In this document: in pieces, positions 7,267 through 16,798 of the stretch
Layout: each line of letters starts with the position of its first letter
Position numbering within the stretch: position 1 is the first letter of the stretch
Origin: JTS-AC122 sp050246015
GTDB taxonomy: Bacteria > Planctomycetota > Phycisphaerae > Phycisphaerales > UBA1924
DNA length: 44,911 nt
Reading direction: 5' to 3'
Assembly: GCA_050246015.1 (NCBI GenBank)
Contig: JBFWWU010000027.1
Location: 1 to 44,911, forward strand
The notes under the pieces: generated by a model
Seen by the model: the letters and a program-made list of their open reading frames with translations, nothing else
Databases searched by the model: none
Told to the model about the DNA's origin: nothing
Translations under genes and position numbers: made by a program

Positions 7267-8859
7267 TCACTTGGTGTGCGGGGGAGTCGCGGCGGCGGGC
7301 AGCGCCTTGAGCAGTTCATCCCGCAGCGTTGGATGCGTCCCTCCCAAGCGCTCGGCCTGTTCGAGCAGTTGGAGATGTCGCGGACGGGCCTCTTCCGCCG
7401 CCAGCGCCGTCGTAATGAGAGCCTGACGCACCGAGGCGTCATCCCGATCGGCGATCATCGCATCGGCAATGAGCCAAGCCGTGGCCTCGTCCCCGCCCTT
7501 CAGGCACGCGGCGTGCAATCGGCACGATTCGTCGAGCAGGAACTGCTTCGCGAACGTCCGGAATGCCTCCCACTCGTCGCTGGGCGATGACAGCGGCCTG
7601 GGCCCGCGAATCGACCGGCGGATCGTCTCGAGGTGCTTGAGCACCCCCGTGGCGTCCACCGTGGTGCGAACCGAACGGTCCGGACCCGGCCGCACCCGCG
7701 ACGGCACCCAGGGGTCGGTCCACATGTCGCGCAGCATCATCAGGCGATACCCGTGCCACATCGCGCGAGGGAGCATGCTCCCTTCGTCCTGGTCGTTGAT
7801 CGACAGATCGAGAAACGAGAGCGTCTCGATTTCGTCGCCGAGCACGCCGTTGAGGAGGAACCATTCCGTCAACTCGTCCCGCTCGGCCCAGCGCAGGCGC
7901 TCCGTGACCGCGGCTCGAACTCGCTCGAAACGGCCTCGCGTCCGCGGGTGCTTCGCGATCAGGTCGCGGATTTCCTGGGTCAGCATCGACCGGCGCGCCG
8001 CGCGGAAGGACGCATCGAAGTACTCGCCCCGTTCCCAGAGCCAGGTGTAGAGGCCGGCGGCTCGCAGCGCGTCGCCGTTCGAAGCGGCTTCCCGGGCCAG
8101 CCGCAACTGCGCGAGCACATCGATGACGACGCCGCCGTGCTCCACTTCACGATGATCATGCCGCAGCACCAGGTCCGATTCCACGATCGCCTTCGCCCCG
8201 TCGTCCTCGGTCTGGTACAGAGGGTCGGCGGGCCCGGGCGGCTCGGGAATCGGGTTCAGTTGATCGTGCAGCGCACGCCAGACCGGTTCAATCGACGCCA
8301 GGCCCTCGAGCGTGATATCGGCCTGGAGGAGCACGAAGATCGGCGTCGGCGGGATGCCCTGCACGTCGTGCCCGCCGCCCATGAGGCCGAAGTCCGGGAT
8401 CGGCCCCAGGCTCTGGGTGCCGGCCGAGAAGAGCAGGTCCGGGCAGTTGGTGTTGGTGGGCCGAACGGCGTCTCGCCACAGGTACACCGCGGGCATCTTC
8501 CCCGCGTGATGCTTGAGGCCGTGAGCACGCCCGACGGTACACCTTCTGGCCGCGCTGTAACTCGGGTCGCCGGGCGTGTACCTCACCGTCACGCAGTGCC
8601 AGAGGCAATACGCGGCGAGCGTCGGGTTGCGCCACGTGCGACGCTCGATCTCCGCCGTGTCGGGATCCTTCGGGTCGTACAGATAGACCATCAGCAAGCG
8701 TTTTTTCTTGAACGCTTCCTCGCGGGCCTCCTGAAACGACAGCGCCGCGAACGCCGTCCCCGGCATCCCCCGGTCAACCTGCGGCGTCTGGGCCACCGCG
8801 ATTCGAGCGGCGAGCGCCAGGGCGATGACCAGCAGGCACGCTCTGATGGTGTTCCTCAT
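7267..8859 (-). CDS. Secreted protein with N-terminal thioredoxin-like domain, function unknown
   Basis: 530 residues starting with a clear signal peptide (MRNTIRACLLVIALALAARIAVAQ). Residues about 37-120 (FQEAREEAFKKKRLLMVYLY...) have the look of thioredoxin-like folds that start with an A..A..Ekk.llv.v motif, but no CxxC is present at the expected position, so redox activity is unlikely. The following 400 residues are mostly helical with no motif I recognise. It is expected to be periplasmic. It probably forms an operon with the phosphatase 18 bases downstream. The upstream 240-base gap carries a TATAAT on the minus strand that could be its promoter. Confidence 0.7.
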   Translation of the reverse strand: MRNTIRACLLVIALALAARIAVAQTPQVDRGMPGTAFAALSFQEAREEAFKKKRLLMVYLYDPKDPDTAEIERRTWRNPTLAAYCLWHCVTVRYTPGDPSYSAARRCTVGRAHGLKHHAGKMPAVYLWRDAVRPTNTNCPDLLFSAGTQSLGPIPDFGLMGGGHDVQGIPPTPIFVLLQADITLEGLASIEPVWRALHDQLNPIPEPPGPADPLYQTEDDGAKAIVESDLVLRHDHREVEHGGVVIDVLAQLRLAREAASNGDALRAAGLYTWLWERGEYFDASFRAARRSMLTQEIRDLIAKHPRTRGRFERVRAAVTERLRWAERDELTEWFLLNGVLGDEIETLSFLDLSINDQDEGSMLPRAMWHGYRLMMLRDMWTDPWVPSRVRPGPDRSVRTTVDATGVLKHLETIRRSIRGPRPLSSPSDEWEAFRTFAKQFLLDESCRLHAACLKGGDEATAWLIADAMIADRDDASVRQALITTALAAEEARPRHLQLLEQAERLGGTHPTLRDELLKALPAAATPPHTK

Positions 8860-9035
8860 CGATGCCTTGACGGTTGACGGATAACGGTCTGGCCCTGGCG
8901 AGTTCTCGCTTCTAGTACGAAGCCCATGCCTTCCAATGTGACGGGACGGCGATGAAAACTACCGGCGGTAAGCCGATTCGGCCCGCTCGGCACCCCGTTA
9001 GACTTGCCCTGCCTCATCAGTTTTACATAACATGT

Positions 9036-9041
9036 ATTATA
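9036..9041 (-). promoter_or_regulatory. Candidate -10 element in the 8860-9098 intergenic gap
   Basis: The 239-base gap 8860-9098 has no gene. It is AT-rich by local standards around 9020-9055 and holds a perfect TATAAT on the minus strand, pointing at the secreted thioredoxin-like gene that starts at 8859, which would leave a leader of about 170 bases. No good -35 hexamer is visible at 16-18 bases. An almost palindromic ATAATACATGTTAT overlaps the box and CCTTAAAAGG lies just beyond, so a regulator site is possible. Confidence 0.35.
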
Positions 9042-9098
9042 GGACCTTAAAAGGCCTGCCTACGGCGCAATGGTTTGATCGGAATAAGTACGGCAATT

Positions 9099-10436
9099 CT
9101 ACCTTGCCCCTTCACGACTGTCTAGCCAGCTTGCGATCCGCTTGGCCTGGCCCGGCAGGAACAGGAAGACACCCCGATGGCCGAGGGTGTATGTGTAGCA
9201 TTCGCAGTTCCCCAGCCGCTGGCGCAGCATGGCGCCCGTGTCGGACGGGATGATGTCGTCGAACGCGCCGTGCAGCATGAGCACGGGCTTGCAGCACAGT
9301 CGCGGCGCGAGGGTGTATGGGTCGAGTTTGGATTGCGTCAGGTAGGCATCGCAGAGTTGCCGCATGAACTCCGGCGTCTGCTTGTTGTCTTTCCAGACGA
9401 GTTCGATCCCGCCGTTGGTCAGGGTGCTGCGCTGCGAGATGTCAAGCAGGTTGGCGCCGCCCCCGACCAGGACGACGGCGGAAACGCGCGCGCCGAGCAG
9501 TTCGGCGACGGCCGGCGCGGTGAGGGCGCCCGCGCTGTACCCGATGACGACCAGGTTCGACGTTTGCACGAGGTGCTTGTGATCGGTGAGGAACTCGACG
9601 CCGGCCTCCGCCGCGTACGCGATCTCCGCCACTCGATTATCAATCATCGCGGCTAGTCGCCTGCCCGCGCCGGCGTACCCCGCGTCGGGATTGACGTACA
9701 CCGGCGGTTCATCGCGGCGCGCCGTCGAAGCGTTGATGACCAGCACCGCCCACCCGCGGGCGTTCAGTTCGCTCACCACCGGGAGTTCGTACTCAAGGCC
9801 CGAAAGACTGCTGAGGTGGATCACCAGTCCGCGCGAGAGTTTGCCGGCAAACCGTCCCGTCGGCTCGTACAGCCGCATCCGCGTGCCGCGCACTCCCAGC
9901 GTCCACGTGTCGCCCGCGCCCGGGCGCAATCCCAGTCGCCCCAGCAGCATTCGGCGGTACCGGTCCGGCTGTTCCTCGCGGAATCGCCTGAGCGTCTCGG
10001 AAGAAAGACCGCGGCTCCGCGGCACCGACACAAACTGCATCCCCTCCAGCAGTTCAGGAGGCACGGACAGCGTATCCGCGGACGGCGGCGAACCATCCAG
10101 CGGGACAACCGACCCGAACTCCCGCATCAACCCACGCCCGTACACGCCGTGCGCGACGATCGTCGCGTCCAGCCGGTATTCCGCCGACCCCTCCTCGTGC
10201 GGATTGCGGGCGCGGTAGGGCACCGCCAGGGTGACACGATCCGGGGTCAATGCATCCAGATCGTGCAGGAGTTCTCCGGTGGTCCGCACGGGCCACGTGT
10301 CGTCGGGCAACTCGGGCACCGCCAACGCGTGCGTGCCACGCGCCGGGTCGCCGCCCGAATAGAACGAGCAGCCCGAGAGGCCCAGAACGGTTATCGCTCC
10401 GAGCACCAGCGACGTGATGAAGCCCGATCGCGGCAT
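9099..10436 (-). CDS. Lipoprotein alpha/beta hydrolase
   Basis: 445 residues from the ATG at 10436, which begins MPRSGFITSLVLGAITVLGLSGC: a lipoprotein signal with lipobox LSGC, so the mature protein is lipid-anchored. The C-terminal half is an alpha/beta hydrolase: nucleophile elbow GYSAG, acid region HGAFDDIIP, and late His in LGHRGVFLF. RGLVIHLSSLSGLEYE probably forms the oxyanion strand. The substrate is unknown (esterase or lipase-like). The frame is open another 104 codons upstream, but that part lacks the lipoprotein signal and reads as noise. It lies 143 bases downstream of ccsA on the same strand. Confidence 0.8.
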   Translation of the reverse strand: MPRSGFITSLVLGAITVLGLSGCSFYSGGDPARGTHALAVPELPDDTWPVRTTGELLHDLDALTPDRVTLAVPYRARNPHEEGSAEYRLDATIVAHGVYGRGLMREFGSVVPLDGSPPSADTLSVPPELLEGMQFVSVPRSRGLSSETLRRFREEQPDRYRRMLLGRLGLRPGAGDTWTLGVRGTRMRLYEPTGRFAGKLSRGLVIHLSSLSGLEYELPVVSELNARGWAVLVINASTARRDEPPVYVNPDAGYAGAGRRLAAMIDNRVAEIAYAAEAGVEFLTDHKHLVQTSNLVVIGYSAGALTAPAVAELLGARVSAVVLVGGGANLLDISQRSTLTNGGIELVWKDNKQTPEFMRQLCDAYLTQSKLDPYTLAPRLCCKPVLMLHGAFDDIIPSDTGAMLRQRLGNCECYTYTLGHRGVFLFLPGQAKRIASWLDSREGAR

Positions 10437-10579
10437 GGTGTTGAGTATATCGAACGGCGGCAGGCGACTCTGTATGTACCAGCAGGTCGTCCCGGCGTTG
10501 AGTGATCGCAGGAAATCGGCGCCGCGCCGATCGTGCCGCGGCATCCTCACGACTCTCTGGAACCGGGGGCCGTCGCCGC

Positions 10580-12487
10580 TCAGGCGTACGCGTGCAACCC
10601 CGGCAGCAGCAGGTTCACGCCGAAGTAGGTCCAGAGCATCACCAGGAACCCGACGATGCTCAGGATCGCCGTCCACCACGCCCGGTCCTTTACGGCAAAG
10701 CGGATGTGGATCACGATCAGGTACACGATCCAGGTGATAAGCGCCCAAAGTTCCTTGGGGTCAAACGCCCACCAGCGGCCCCACGAGTGGTCCGCCCACC
10801 ACGCGCCCAGCAGGATCCCCGTGCCCAGCGTCCAGAACGCCAGTTGCAGGATGATCATCTGCGCCGTGTCGAGGTCCGACAGGATGCGCTGGGGCCCCTT
10901 GGGCGCGTCGTCGTCCAGGCCCAGGGCCGAGGCCGACACGTCGATCATCGCCCCACCCCCCCCACCACCCCCCCCACCTCCCCCCCCGCCCCCCCCACTC
11001 ACGCCCGCCAGCGTCCCGGCCCCGGATGCGGCGGCTTTCCACTTCGTCGAGTAGTACGTCCCCAGATAAAACAGGCTGACCATGAATCCCAGCGAGATAA
11101 GGCCGTAACTCACCAGCACCGTCGTCACGTGGTACTTCAGCAGGACCGACGTATTGAGAATGGGCGCCTCGCGCCCGATTTCCTGGCCGGGAATGGCCGT
11201 CTGCGTGGCGGTGATCAGGACCATGAACCCCACGCCCGCCGCCGCCGCGCCGAACAGCCATTGCCGCTTGAGCAGCATGATCACGAATCCCACCAGGGCC
11301 GCTCCGAGCGAGAGCCCCGTCATCGACTCGAACTGATTCTGGATCGCCAGCCGTTCGGCGATGTAGCAGCGCGACGCAAACCCGAACGTGTGCAGCGAGA
11401 TCGCAACGACCAGCGCGGCGACGCCCATCGCGACGAGCGTCTTTCGTCCTGTTCCAAACGCCAGCAACAGCGTGACGAGCGCGACGCAGTAGAACCAGTA
11501 CCCCCACTCGAACGGATTCGCCACGTTGTAGAGACGCTCGACCTCGCGCCGGGTCTTTGGGTACGTTTCCGGGCCGAGCCTTGGCAGTTCGGCGGCGAGC
11601 GTCTTGATCGCCGCGTTCACCTTCGCGGAATCACCGGCGCGCCACCCCTGGGCGAAGTCGCCCACGGCGGTCTTCAGCGAGTCGCCGCGCGAGCCATCCA
11701 GCACAACCGCCAGGTTCTGCCATCGCTTCTGCATGCTCGGCGGCGCCACCAGGTTCAGCGTCTCCCAGGCGTTGCGGTACGTTCCCATCGCGCCCGCGAT
11801 CCGCATGAGCCCCCGGCGGTACCCGTCCTCGAACTGCTTCTCCTGGCTGATTGCGGCTCCGTACCGGCTGACGACGCTCGGGCGGAGCCGACCCAGTTTC
11901 AGCCACCACGTCCGCTCGTCTCCCTCATACCCGGCGGCGTCAAGAAACGCCTCACGCAGCGGCAGAAAGTCCGCGCGGATCAGCGCCTTCTCCTGATAGA
12001 AATCCGGGTCGATCATCAGGTCGAAGAACGTGAAGAGCGGGTCGTACGAGACCTTTTTCGGTGGATTCTGTGCGGAGTAGGCGTCGCCGCCCCGGCCCGG
12101 CGCGCCGTCGCGCACCCAGTCCACGAAGTCCTTCCGGCCCATGATCTCGCGGACCGTCTCGCGCGCGAGCGTATCGACGATCTTGAGCCGATCCTTGTCA
12201 AACACCGCCAGATCGCGCAGCGGGTCCAGATCCAGCGACGCGGCGAACTCGTGCTTCTGCTTCGCGCTCATGACCGACGCGCTCGCCGGTCCAAAGGGGT
12301 TCGAGAGTTCGCTGACATCCATGTCACGAATCCCCGTCGGCGTGTTGCCGGCGGGCGCGGTCTGGGCGCGCACGAGCATCGGGCACAGCAGCGCCGCGCA
12401 CAGCAGCGCCAGCGCACATGCCGTTCGTGATACCGAGGTCAGGACAGGCGTAGGGAATTGCCGGGCCGTGCGTGCTTCTGATTTCAT
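10580..12487 (-). CDS. ccsA: System II cytochrome c biogenesis protein CcsA/ResC with long N-terminal extension
   Basis: 635 residues. The C-terminal portion is a multi-spanning CcsA/CcsB-type haem-handling membrane protein: the tryptophan-rich WWD-like segment SWGRWWAFDPKELWALITW is followed by a last membrane helix pair. This family, with ResB, exports haem and attaches it to apocytochrome c at the outer face of the membrane. Residues 1-310 are an unusual extension: a signal-like stretch, then a soluble helical region before the first membrane span (NPFEWGYWFYCVALVTLLLAF). Between two late helices there is a run of about 15 glycines encoded by the C-tract 10950-10998. The start at 12487 overlaps the resB stop as ATGA, so translation is coupled to resB. 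Confidence 0.88.
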   Translation of the reverse strand: MKSEARTARQFPTPVLTSVSRTACALALLCAALLCPMLVRAQTAPAGNTPTGIRDMDVSELSNPFGPASASVMSAKQKHEFAASLDLDPLRDLAVFDKDRLKIVDTLARETVREIMGRKDFVDWVRDGAPGRGGDAYSAQNPPKKVSYDPLFTFFDLMIDPDFYQEKALIRADFLPLREAFLDAAGYEGDERTWWLKLGRLRPSVVSRYGAAISQEKQFEDGYRRGLMRIAGAMGTYRNAWETLNLVAPPSMQKRWQNLAVVLDGSRGDSLKTAVGDFAQGWRAGDSAKVNAAIKTLAAELPRLGPETYPKTRREVERLYNVANPFEWGYWFYCVALVTLLLAFGTGRKTLVAMGVAALVVAISLHTFGFASRCYIAERLAIQNQFESMTGLSLGAALVGFVIMLLKRQWLFGAAAAGVGFMVLITATQTAIPGQEIGREAPILNTSVLLKYHVTTVLVSYGLISLGFMVSLFYLGTYYSTKWKAAASGAGTLAGVSGGGGGGGGGGGGGGGAMIDVSASALGLDDDAPKGPQRILSDLDTAQMIILQLAFWTLGTGILLGAWWADHSWGRWWAFDPKELWALITWIVYLIVIHIRFAVKDRAWWTAILSIVGFLVMLWTYFGVNLLLPGLHAYA

Positions 12488-15189
12488 GCGTTCACCTCGA
12501 CAGCGTCGGCTGCCACGATGGGGTGCTTGGCGAGCGGCTTGGCGGCGTGCTGCATCTGCACCCGCTTCTTCCGCCGCTTCATGATGTACGGCTTCACGTA
12601 AAACGCCCACGGAATTCCCACGACCATCATCACGGCTCCCGTCGCGATCACGTAGATCCCCGGGTTATTCCCCACCCCGAGGATGGTGTACCGCGCCAGC
12701 GCGCGGGGTCGCTTGCCTTGATCCACCTCCGCCTGCGTCGCGTTCCACCCGTCCGGGTCCCACCCCGCCTGGCTGAACTTGTACTGCGTCGGCGCGATGA
12801 AACTGATCGCCCACCCAAGGACGTTCTCGATCGTTGACCGTCCCGCGACCGGCTTGTACGGCACACGCACCAGCAGCGGATCATTCAGGCTCGTGTACCT
12901 CAGATCGATCTTCTGCTTCGCGCCCGCGCCGTGAATCACGACCAGGTCCGATCTGAAATCCTGCGTCGGCCCGCCGAACGCGTGCGAGAACATCCGGAAA
13001 TCGGCCAGTTGGAGTTGAAGGTCGGGGAGCGGCCGCATGACCCGGCCGAACGCCAGTTGCAGGCGTTTCCCGGTTGGAAGCCGCACTTCTCGCACGTTCT
13101 GCTGATCCGACATCACGTACTGGATAAAGGGGAGCCAGACGACCTGCTTCCAGTCGACGTCTCCCGATGTGCCGTCGTGCCGGATTTCCACCGCGATCGC
13201 CGCGTGCTTGTGCGTGCCCAGTTCCTTGTTGTCGCGCTGATTTGCCGGCACGGGCATCGGCATCTCAACGGGCACCGCGTGCGCCCAGCGCTCCGCGACG
13301 CGGAGCCCCGCCACCGGGCCCAGCGGGATCACGTAGCCGGGCTTGAGACCCTCCAACGTGACCGGCGATGACGCACTGCTTCCCGCCCCGCTCCCACCGC
13401 CCCCCCCACCCCCCCCACTCTCCGGCCTGACCTTGGGACGCATCACGCCCCGCAGCACCGGATTGCCCGGATCACTTGATTCGCCCACGACTTCGTCGAT
13501 GTAGTAGTGAGGCGAGGAATCGTCGAGATACGAGAGCCGGATGGATGGATCGGCCTCTCGCTTGCCCAGCGAGCCCGACGCGGGTTCGCCGGAGCCGCGC
13601 GACACCTGGTAGATATCGATCGACTTCTCCGGGAACCGCGAGTACACAAAGCGGATGTACGACTCGGACGGCGCGGCGGGGTCCGTGCTCGGAGGAGGAC
13701 TAATCTTGACCACCGCCACGCTCGTATCCGCGCCCGCGTAGAGCGGATCCGCGATGCCGATCGGCAGGTCGGCGGTCTTGGCCAGCAGTTGCTGGAGAGA
13801 CGGGATCAGCCGGACCGTCTCGACGGTGTAACCGGTCCCGGCGATCTCGTGCGACGATCCTTCGCCCAGCGCGACGACCTGCCGCGTCGCCGATACCCCG
13901 GCGCCGGGCACTTCCACGATCAGCGAGTGCGCCGACCCCGCGGGCGCCGGCGTGTTGAGGTCCGCCCAGCGCTGCGCCGACATCCCCGAGGTGTATTCCA
14001 GGGTCATTCCCAGCCCGATCTGCTGGACTCGTCCGGCGGGAATCGTTGGGAAGAGTTGCGTCCGATCGTTCACCCTTGACGAGTCGGGGCCCGTGCTGAT
14101 GACCATCTCAACGTTCCGAACCGGGATCGCGGGGGACGTGAGCGCCGCCACTTCCGCCGGCGAGGCGGGCATCCATTGCAGCGCCACGTCCGCGTACGGC
14201 GCGTAGCCGACGAGCCGGAATGAGAGCCCGTCGAACGGGTCGGCGGCGCTGGGACTCGCGGGATCGGCCGGCGGAACGGGGATGGCGCGGTCGAGCGTTC
14301 GGCCTTCGTCAAACTGCCGCGCCCAGTCGTCCATCCCCGAGGCCCCCAGCGCGTTGAGGTTGTAGTCGTGGTAGCGTGGCACGCCCGTGAGGGCGAGTTG
14401 CCGCCAGGTGGTTTCATCGGCGACCCACAGCGCCACGCGCGTGTTGTCGTAGAACCCCTTGACGGGCGCGCCCGGCGTGGGGTTGCCGTCGGCGCCCGTC
14501 GCGCCGGAGAGCAGCAGCACGTCCCCCTCCTGCTTCAGGGATGAGTAGTACATGCTCCCGAGCGCCAGCACGACGATTCCGGAATGGACGGTAAGGACGC
14601 CGATGTAGGGGAACGAGAACTCGATGCGTCGAACGGTCGCGACGACCATGTTGAGCACGAAGGCGACGAGCAGGACCTTGAGGGGCCACCACGCGTAGAA
14701 CTCGAGTTCGCTCATCTCCATGCCGGGGAGTCGGCGGACGGTGACCGCCTTGTTGCGCGCGACGAAGTCGCTGAACAGCCGGACGCCGCTGCCGGTCGCT
14801 TCGCTGTACCGCATCGCCGGCCATGCGAAGCGCGCCCAGAGATACGTGGCCGCCAGTCCGAGCACGATCGCGCCCAGGAATACCACCCCGAACCGTGCCG
14901 CTCTGGAGACCCCCGCGTGGCGGAGGAGCACCGCCGCGCCTCGGATCGGCAGCACGGCCACCACGCCGATCGTCAGAACCAGCGTGAGGGCATAGAGGAA
15001 GTAAGTCGGGGCAAGCGCGATCAGGCCGATCGGCACGCTGGCCAGCGTGCCGTAGAGCGAAACCCCGATGAGAAGGACCACGGCGAGCGGGATCGAACTG
15101 AACGCCCGAAGCAGCGCCTTGAGCGGCCACGCCCAACCCGGGATGTGCTCATCGTCCCATTTTTTGCTTCGGATCCACTTCTGGCTCAT
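12484..15189 (-). CDS. resB: ResB-family cytochrome c biogenesis protein
   Basis: 901 residues, far longer than typical ResB (about 450-550). The N-terminus carries several membrane helices (AVVLLIGVSLYGTLASVPIG; FLYALTLVLTIGVVAVLPI; FGVVFLGAIVLGLAATYLW; VLLVAFVLNMVVATVRRIEF; IGVLTVHSGIVVLALGSMYY), the last with the conserved His of the ResB core. A very large extracytoplasmic region follows, and a final membrane helix near the C-terminus (IYVIATGAVMMVVGIPWAFYV) precedes a basic tail. A glycine-rich run (bases 13392-13418) interrupts the external domain. It partners CcsA, encoded immediately downstream with a 4-base overlap. The start at 15189 is the first Met of the frame; the upstream sequence has no clear ribosome site. 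Confidence 0.85.
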   Translation of the reverse strand: MSQKWIRSKKWDDEHIPGWAWPLKALLRAFSSIPLAVVLLIGVSLYGTLASVPIGLIALAPTYFLYALTLVLTIGVVAVLPIRGAAVLLRHAGVSRAARFGVVFLGAIVLGLAATYLWARFAWPAMRYSEATGSGVRLFSDFVARNKAVTVRRLPGMEMSELEFYAWWPLKVLLVAFVLNMVVATVRRIEFSFPYIGVLTVHSGIVVLALGSMYYSSLKQEGDVLLLSGATGADGNPTPGAPVKGFYDNTRVALWVADETTWRQLALTGVPRYHDYNLNALGASGMDDWARQFDEGRTLDRAIPVPPADPASPSAADPFDGLSFRLVGYAPYADVALQWMPASPAEVAALTSPAIPVRNVEMVISTGPDSSRVNDRTQLFPTIPAGRVQQIGLGMTLEYTSGMSAQRWADLNTPAPAGSAHSLIVEVPGAGVSATRQVVALGEGSSHEIAGTGYTVETVRLIPSLQQLLAKTADLPIGIADPLYAGADTSVAVVKISPPPSTDPAAPSESYIRFVYSRFPEKSIDIYQVSRGSGEPASGSLGKREADPSIRLSYLDDSSPHYYIDEVVGESSDPGNPVLRGVMRPKVRPESGGGGGGGGSGAGSSASSPVTLEGLKPGYVIPLGPVAGLRVAERWAHAVPVEMPMPVPANQRDNKELGTHKHAAIAVEIRHDGTSGDVDWKQVVWLPFIQYVMSDQQNVREVRLPTGKRLQLAFGRVMRPLPDLQLQLADFRMFSHAFGGPTQDFRSDLVVIHGAGAKQKIDLRYTSLNDPLLVRVPYKPVAGRSTIENVLGWAISFIAPTQYKFSQAGWDPDGWNATQAEVDQGKRPRALARYTILGVGNNPGIYVIATGAVMMVVGIPWAFYVKPYIMKRRKKRVQMQHAAKPLAKHPIVAADAVEVNA

Positions 15190-15274
15190 GTGCGTGTGGG
15201 GGCGGTGGCGACGGGGAACGGTCTGTGGGAATCTGGAGAGAGAACGTGAGAGATGGAACTATATTCTGGTCGGG

Positions 15275-16693
15275 CTAGGCGGCAGGGACGATTCCGGCCA
15301 ACTCGAAAAGATTCCTGTCTGACAGCAGTTGAATGCGAGTGGGTTGATTCAGCGCGAATCGCAGCATGTCGCCGTCCGAACAGGGTGTTTCGGGTGAAAT
15401 GGCGACCAATCCCGCAAGGAATGATTCGTTCAGAGGGTCGAATCGGAAGAGGGATTCCGGCAGGCCCAGCGCCCTGGCTCCATTCAAAGTGGCCATTCGC
15501 AGCAATAGGGTGGGGTCGGCTGCATCTCGACGGTACAGAAACTGGGCTTCGTGCCAGACGGAGATCCCGCCGGACGCGCCGTCGCTCGCGGATGTGGGCA
15601 AGTTGACGATCGAATCGGTGCCGAGAGCCACCGGAACGCCGGCGTCGAGCATGGTCCGGTAGCGATGCGGCCCGAACTCGCGATCAACGCCGAAGTACGC
15701 GGATGCGCGCGGGCAATAGGCGACCGCGGCGCGGGTCCGTGCGAGAATCTCGATGGCCTGGTCGGGCGCGTCGTTGACGTGTGCAACGAGATACGGGGCG
15801 CCGGCCTGGTGCGCGGCGTCGAGGACGGGGGCGAGGAACTCGACAGGGTGCAGGCCGGCGCCGATGTCGTCGTTGGCGGAATCGTCCCAGAGGCCGAGGG
15901 ATTCGAGGAGGTCTCGCTGCGGGCCGTCGGCGCGGGCGATGAAGCGGCGCTCTTCGGGAGTTTCGGCGAGGTGGGTGCAGAGCGGCGCGCGCAGGCGGCA
16001 TGCTTCGGCGGTGGCGGCGGCGTAGGAAGAGAGGCAGACGGTGTTCGGCGCGTGGGGCTGTAGTCCGAGGCGGACGGGCGGGAGGATCGGGTTGTTGGAG
16101 GCCGGAGCGGCGGGCGCGCCGGATCGAAGGGTGTCGAGGCCGGCGTCGAGGCCCTGCCGGCGGAACTTGCCGCGGGAGAAGAACTCGAGGAAACTGACGC
16201 CCAGGAGCGCGGAGTCACGGAGTTCGGCAAGCGGAGCGAGGGAAGGGACGCCGCGGGGCGCCCCGGCGATATCGCCCAGGGCGGCGGTGCCGCCGGCGAG
16301 CGAGAGATCGATGCCCCGGCGGACGGAAGCGGCGATCTGGGCGTGATGATGGAGCCGGTCGCGGCGGATCATGTCGATCCAGGGCACGAAACCGGCGTCG
16401 GCGTCGTGCGGGCGGGGGCCGATGTGGGTGAGATCGAGGTGAGTGTGGGCGTTGACGAGCCCTGGGATGAGGAGAGAACCGGGGAGCCGGGCGACGACGG
16501 CGCCGGCGTGGGCGGGATGGCGAGCGACGTCGGCGGGGAGTCCGACGGCCAGGACGCGCCGGGCGCGGCGCGGGGGAGGCGCCCAGAGGTCCCGCGGGTG
16601 AGGGAGGCTGAGGAGCATGGAGCCTGGGGAAGCGGAGAACCCGGAGCCGTCGGCGATCGCTGGCGCGTCAATTCGAAGGATCACGTCTTTCAT
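15275..16693 (-). CDS. Amidohydrolase family protein (deaminase-like)
   Basis: 472 residues from the ATG at 16693 (MKDVILRIDAPAIA). Metal-binding amidohydrolase signatures appear in order: PGLVNAHTHLDLT (HxH), CTHLAETPEERRF (His plus catalytic Glu), HVNDAP (His) and LGTDS (Asp). The arrangement matches the chlorohydrolase/cytosine-deaminase-like branch, including aminodeoxyfutalosine and S-adenosylhomocysteine deaminases; CPRASAYFG and the nearby GTDS resemble the former, but the substrate is not settled. The frame is open far upstream, but that part is antisense to the OmpA-like gene and is not coding. It may lead an operon with resB and ccsA, which starts 85 bases downstream. Its start is divergent from the OmpA-like gene. 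Confidence 0.85.
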   Translation of the reverse strand: MKDVILRIDAPAIADGSGFSASPGSMLLSLPHPRDLWAPPPRRARRVLAVGLPADVARHPAHAGAVVARLPGSLLIPGLVNAHTHLDLTHIGPRPHDADAGFVPWIDMIRRDRLHHHAQIAASVRRGIDLSLAGGTAALGDIAGAPRGVPSLAPLAELRDSALLGVSFLEFFSRGKFRRQGLDAGLDTLRSGAPAAPASNNPILPPVRLGLQPHAPNTVCLSSYAAATAEACRLRAPLCTHLAETPEERRFIARADGPQRDLLESLGLWDDSANDDIGAGLHPVEFLAPVLDAAHQAGAPYLVAHVNDAPDQAIEILARTRAAVAYCPRASAYFGVDREFGPHRYRTMLDAGVPVALGTDSIVNLPTSASDGASGGISVWHEAQFLYRRDAADPTLLLRMATLNGARALGLPESLFRFDPLNESFLAGLVAISPETPCSDGDMLRFALNQPTRIQLLSDRNLFELAGIVPAA

Positions 16694-16798
16694 GGAGTGC
16701 GAGGCGCCTTCCCGATGAATACTGTTGCGCGGAGAACGGCAACGGCAATCGCGCCAGCGATTCCCGCGATCCAACATCGAACCATACGGGAGCATCCG

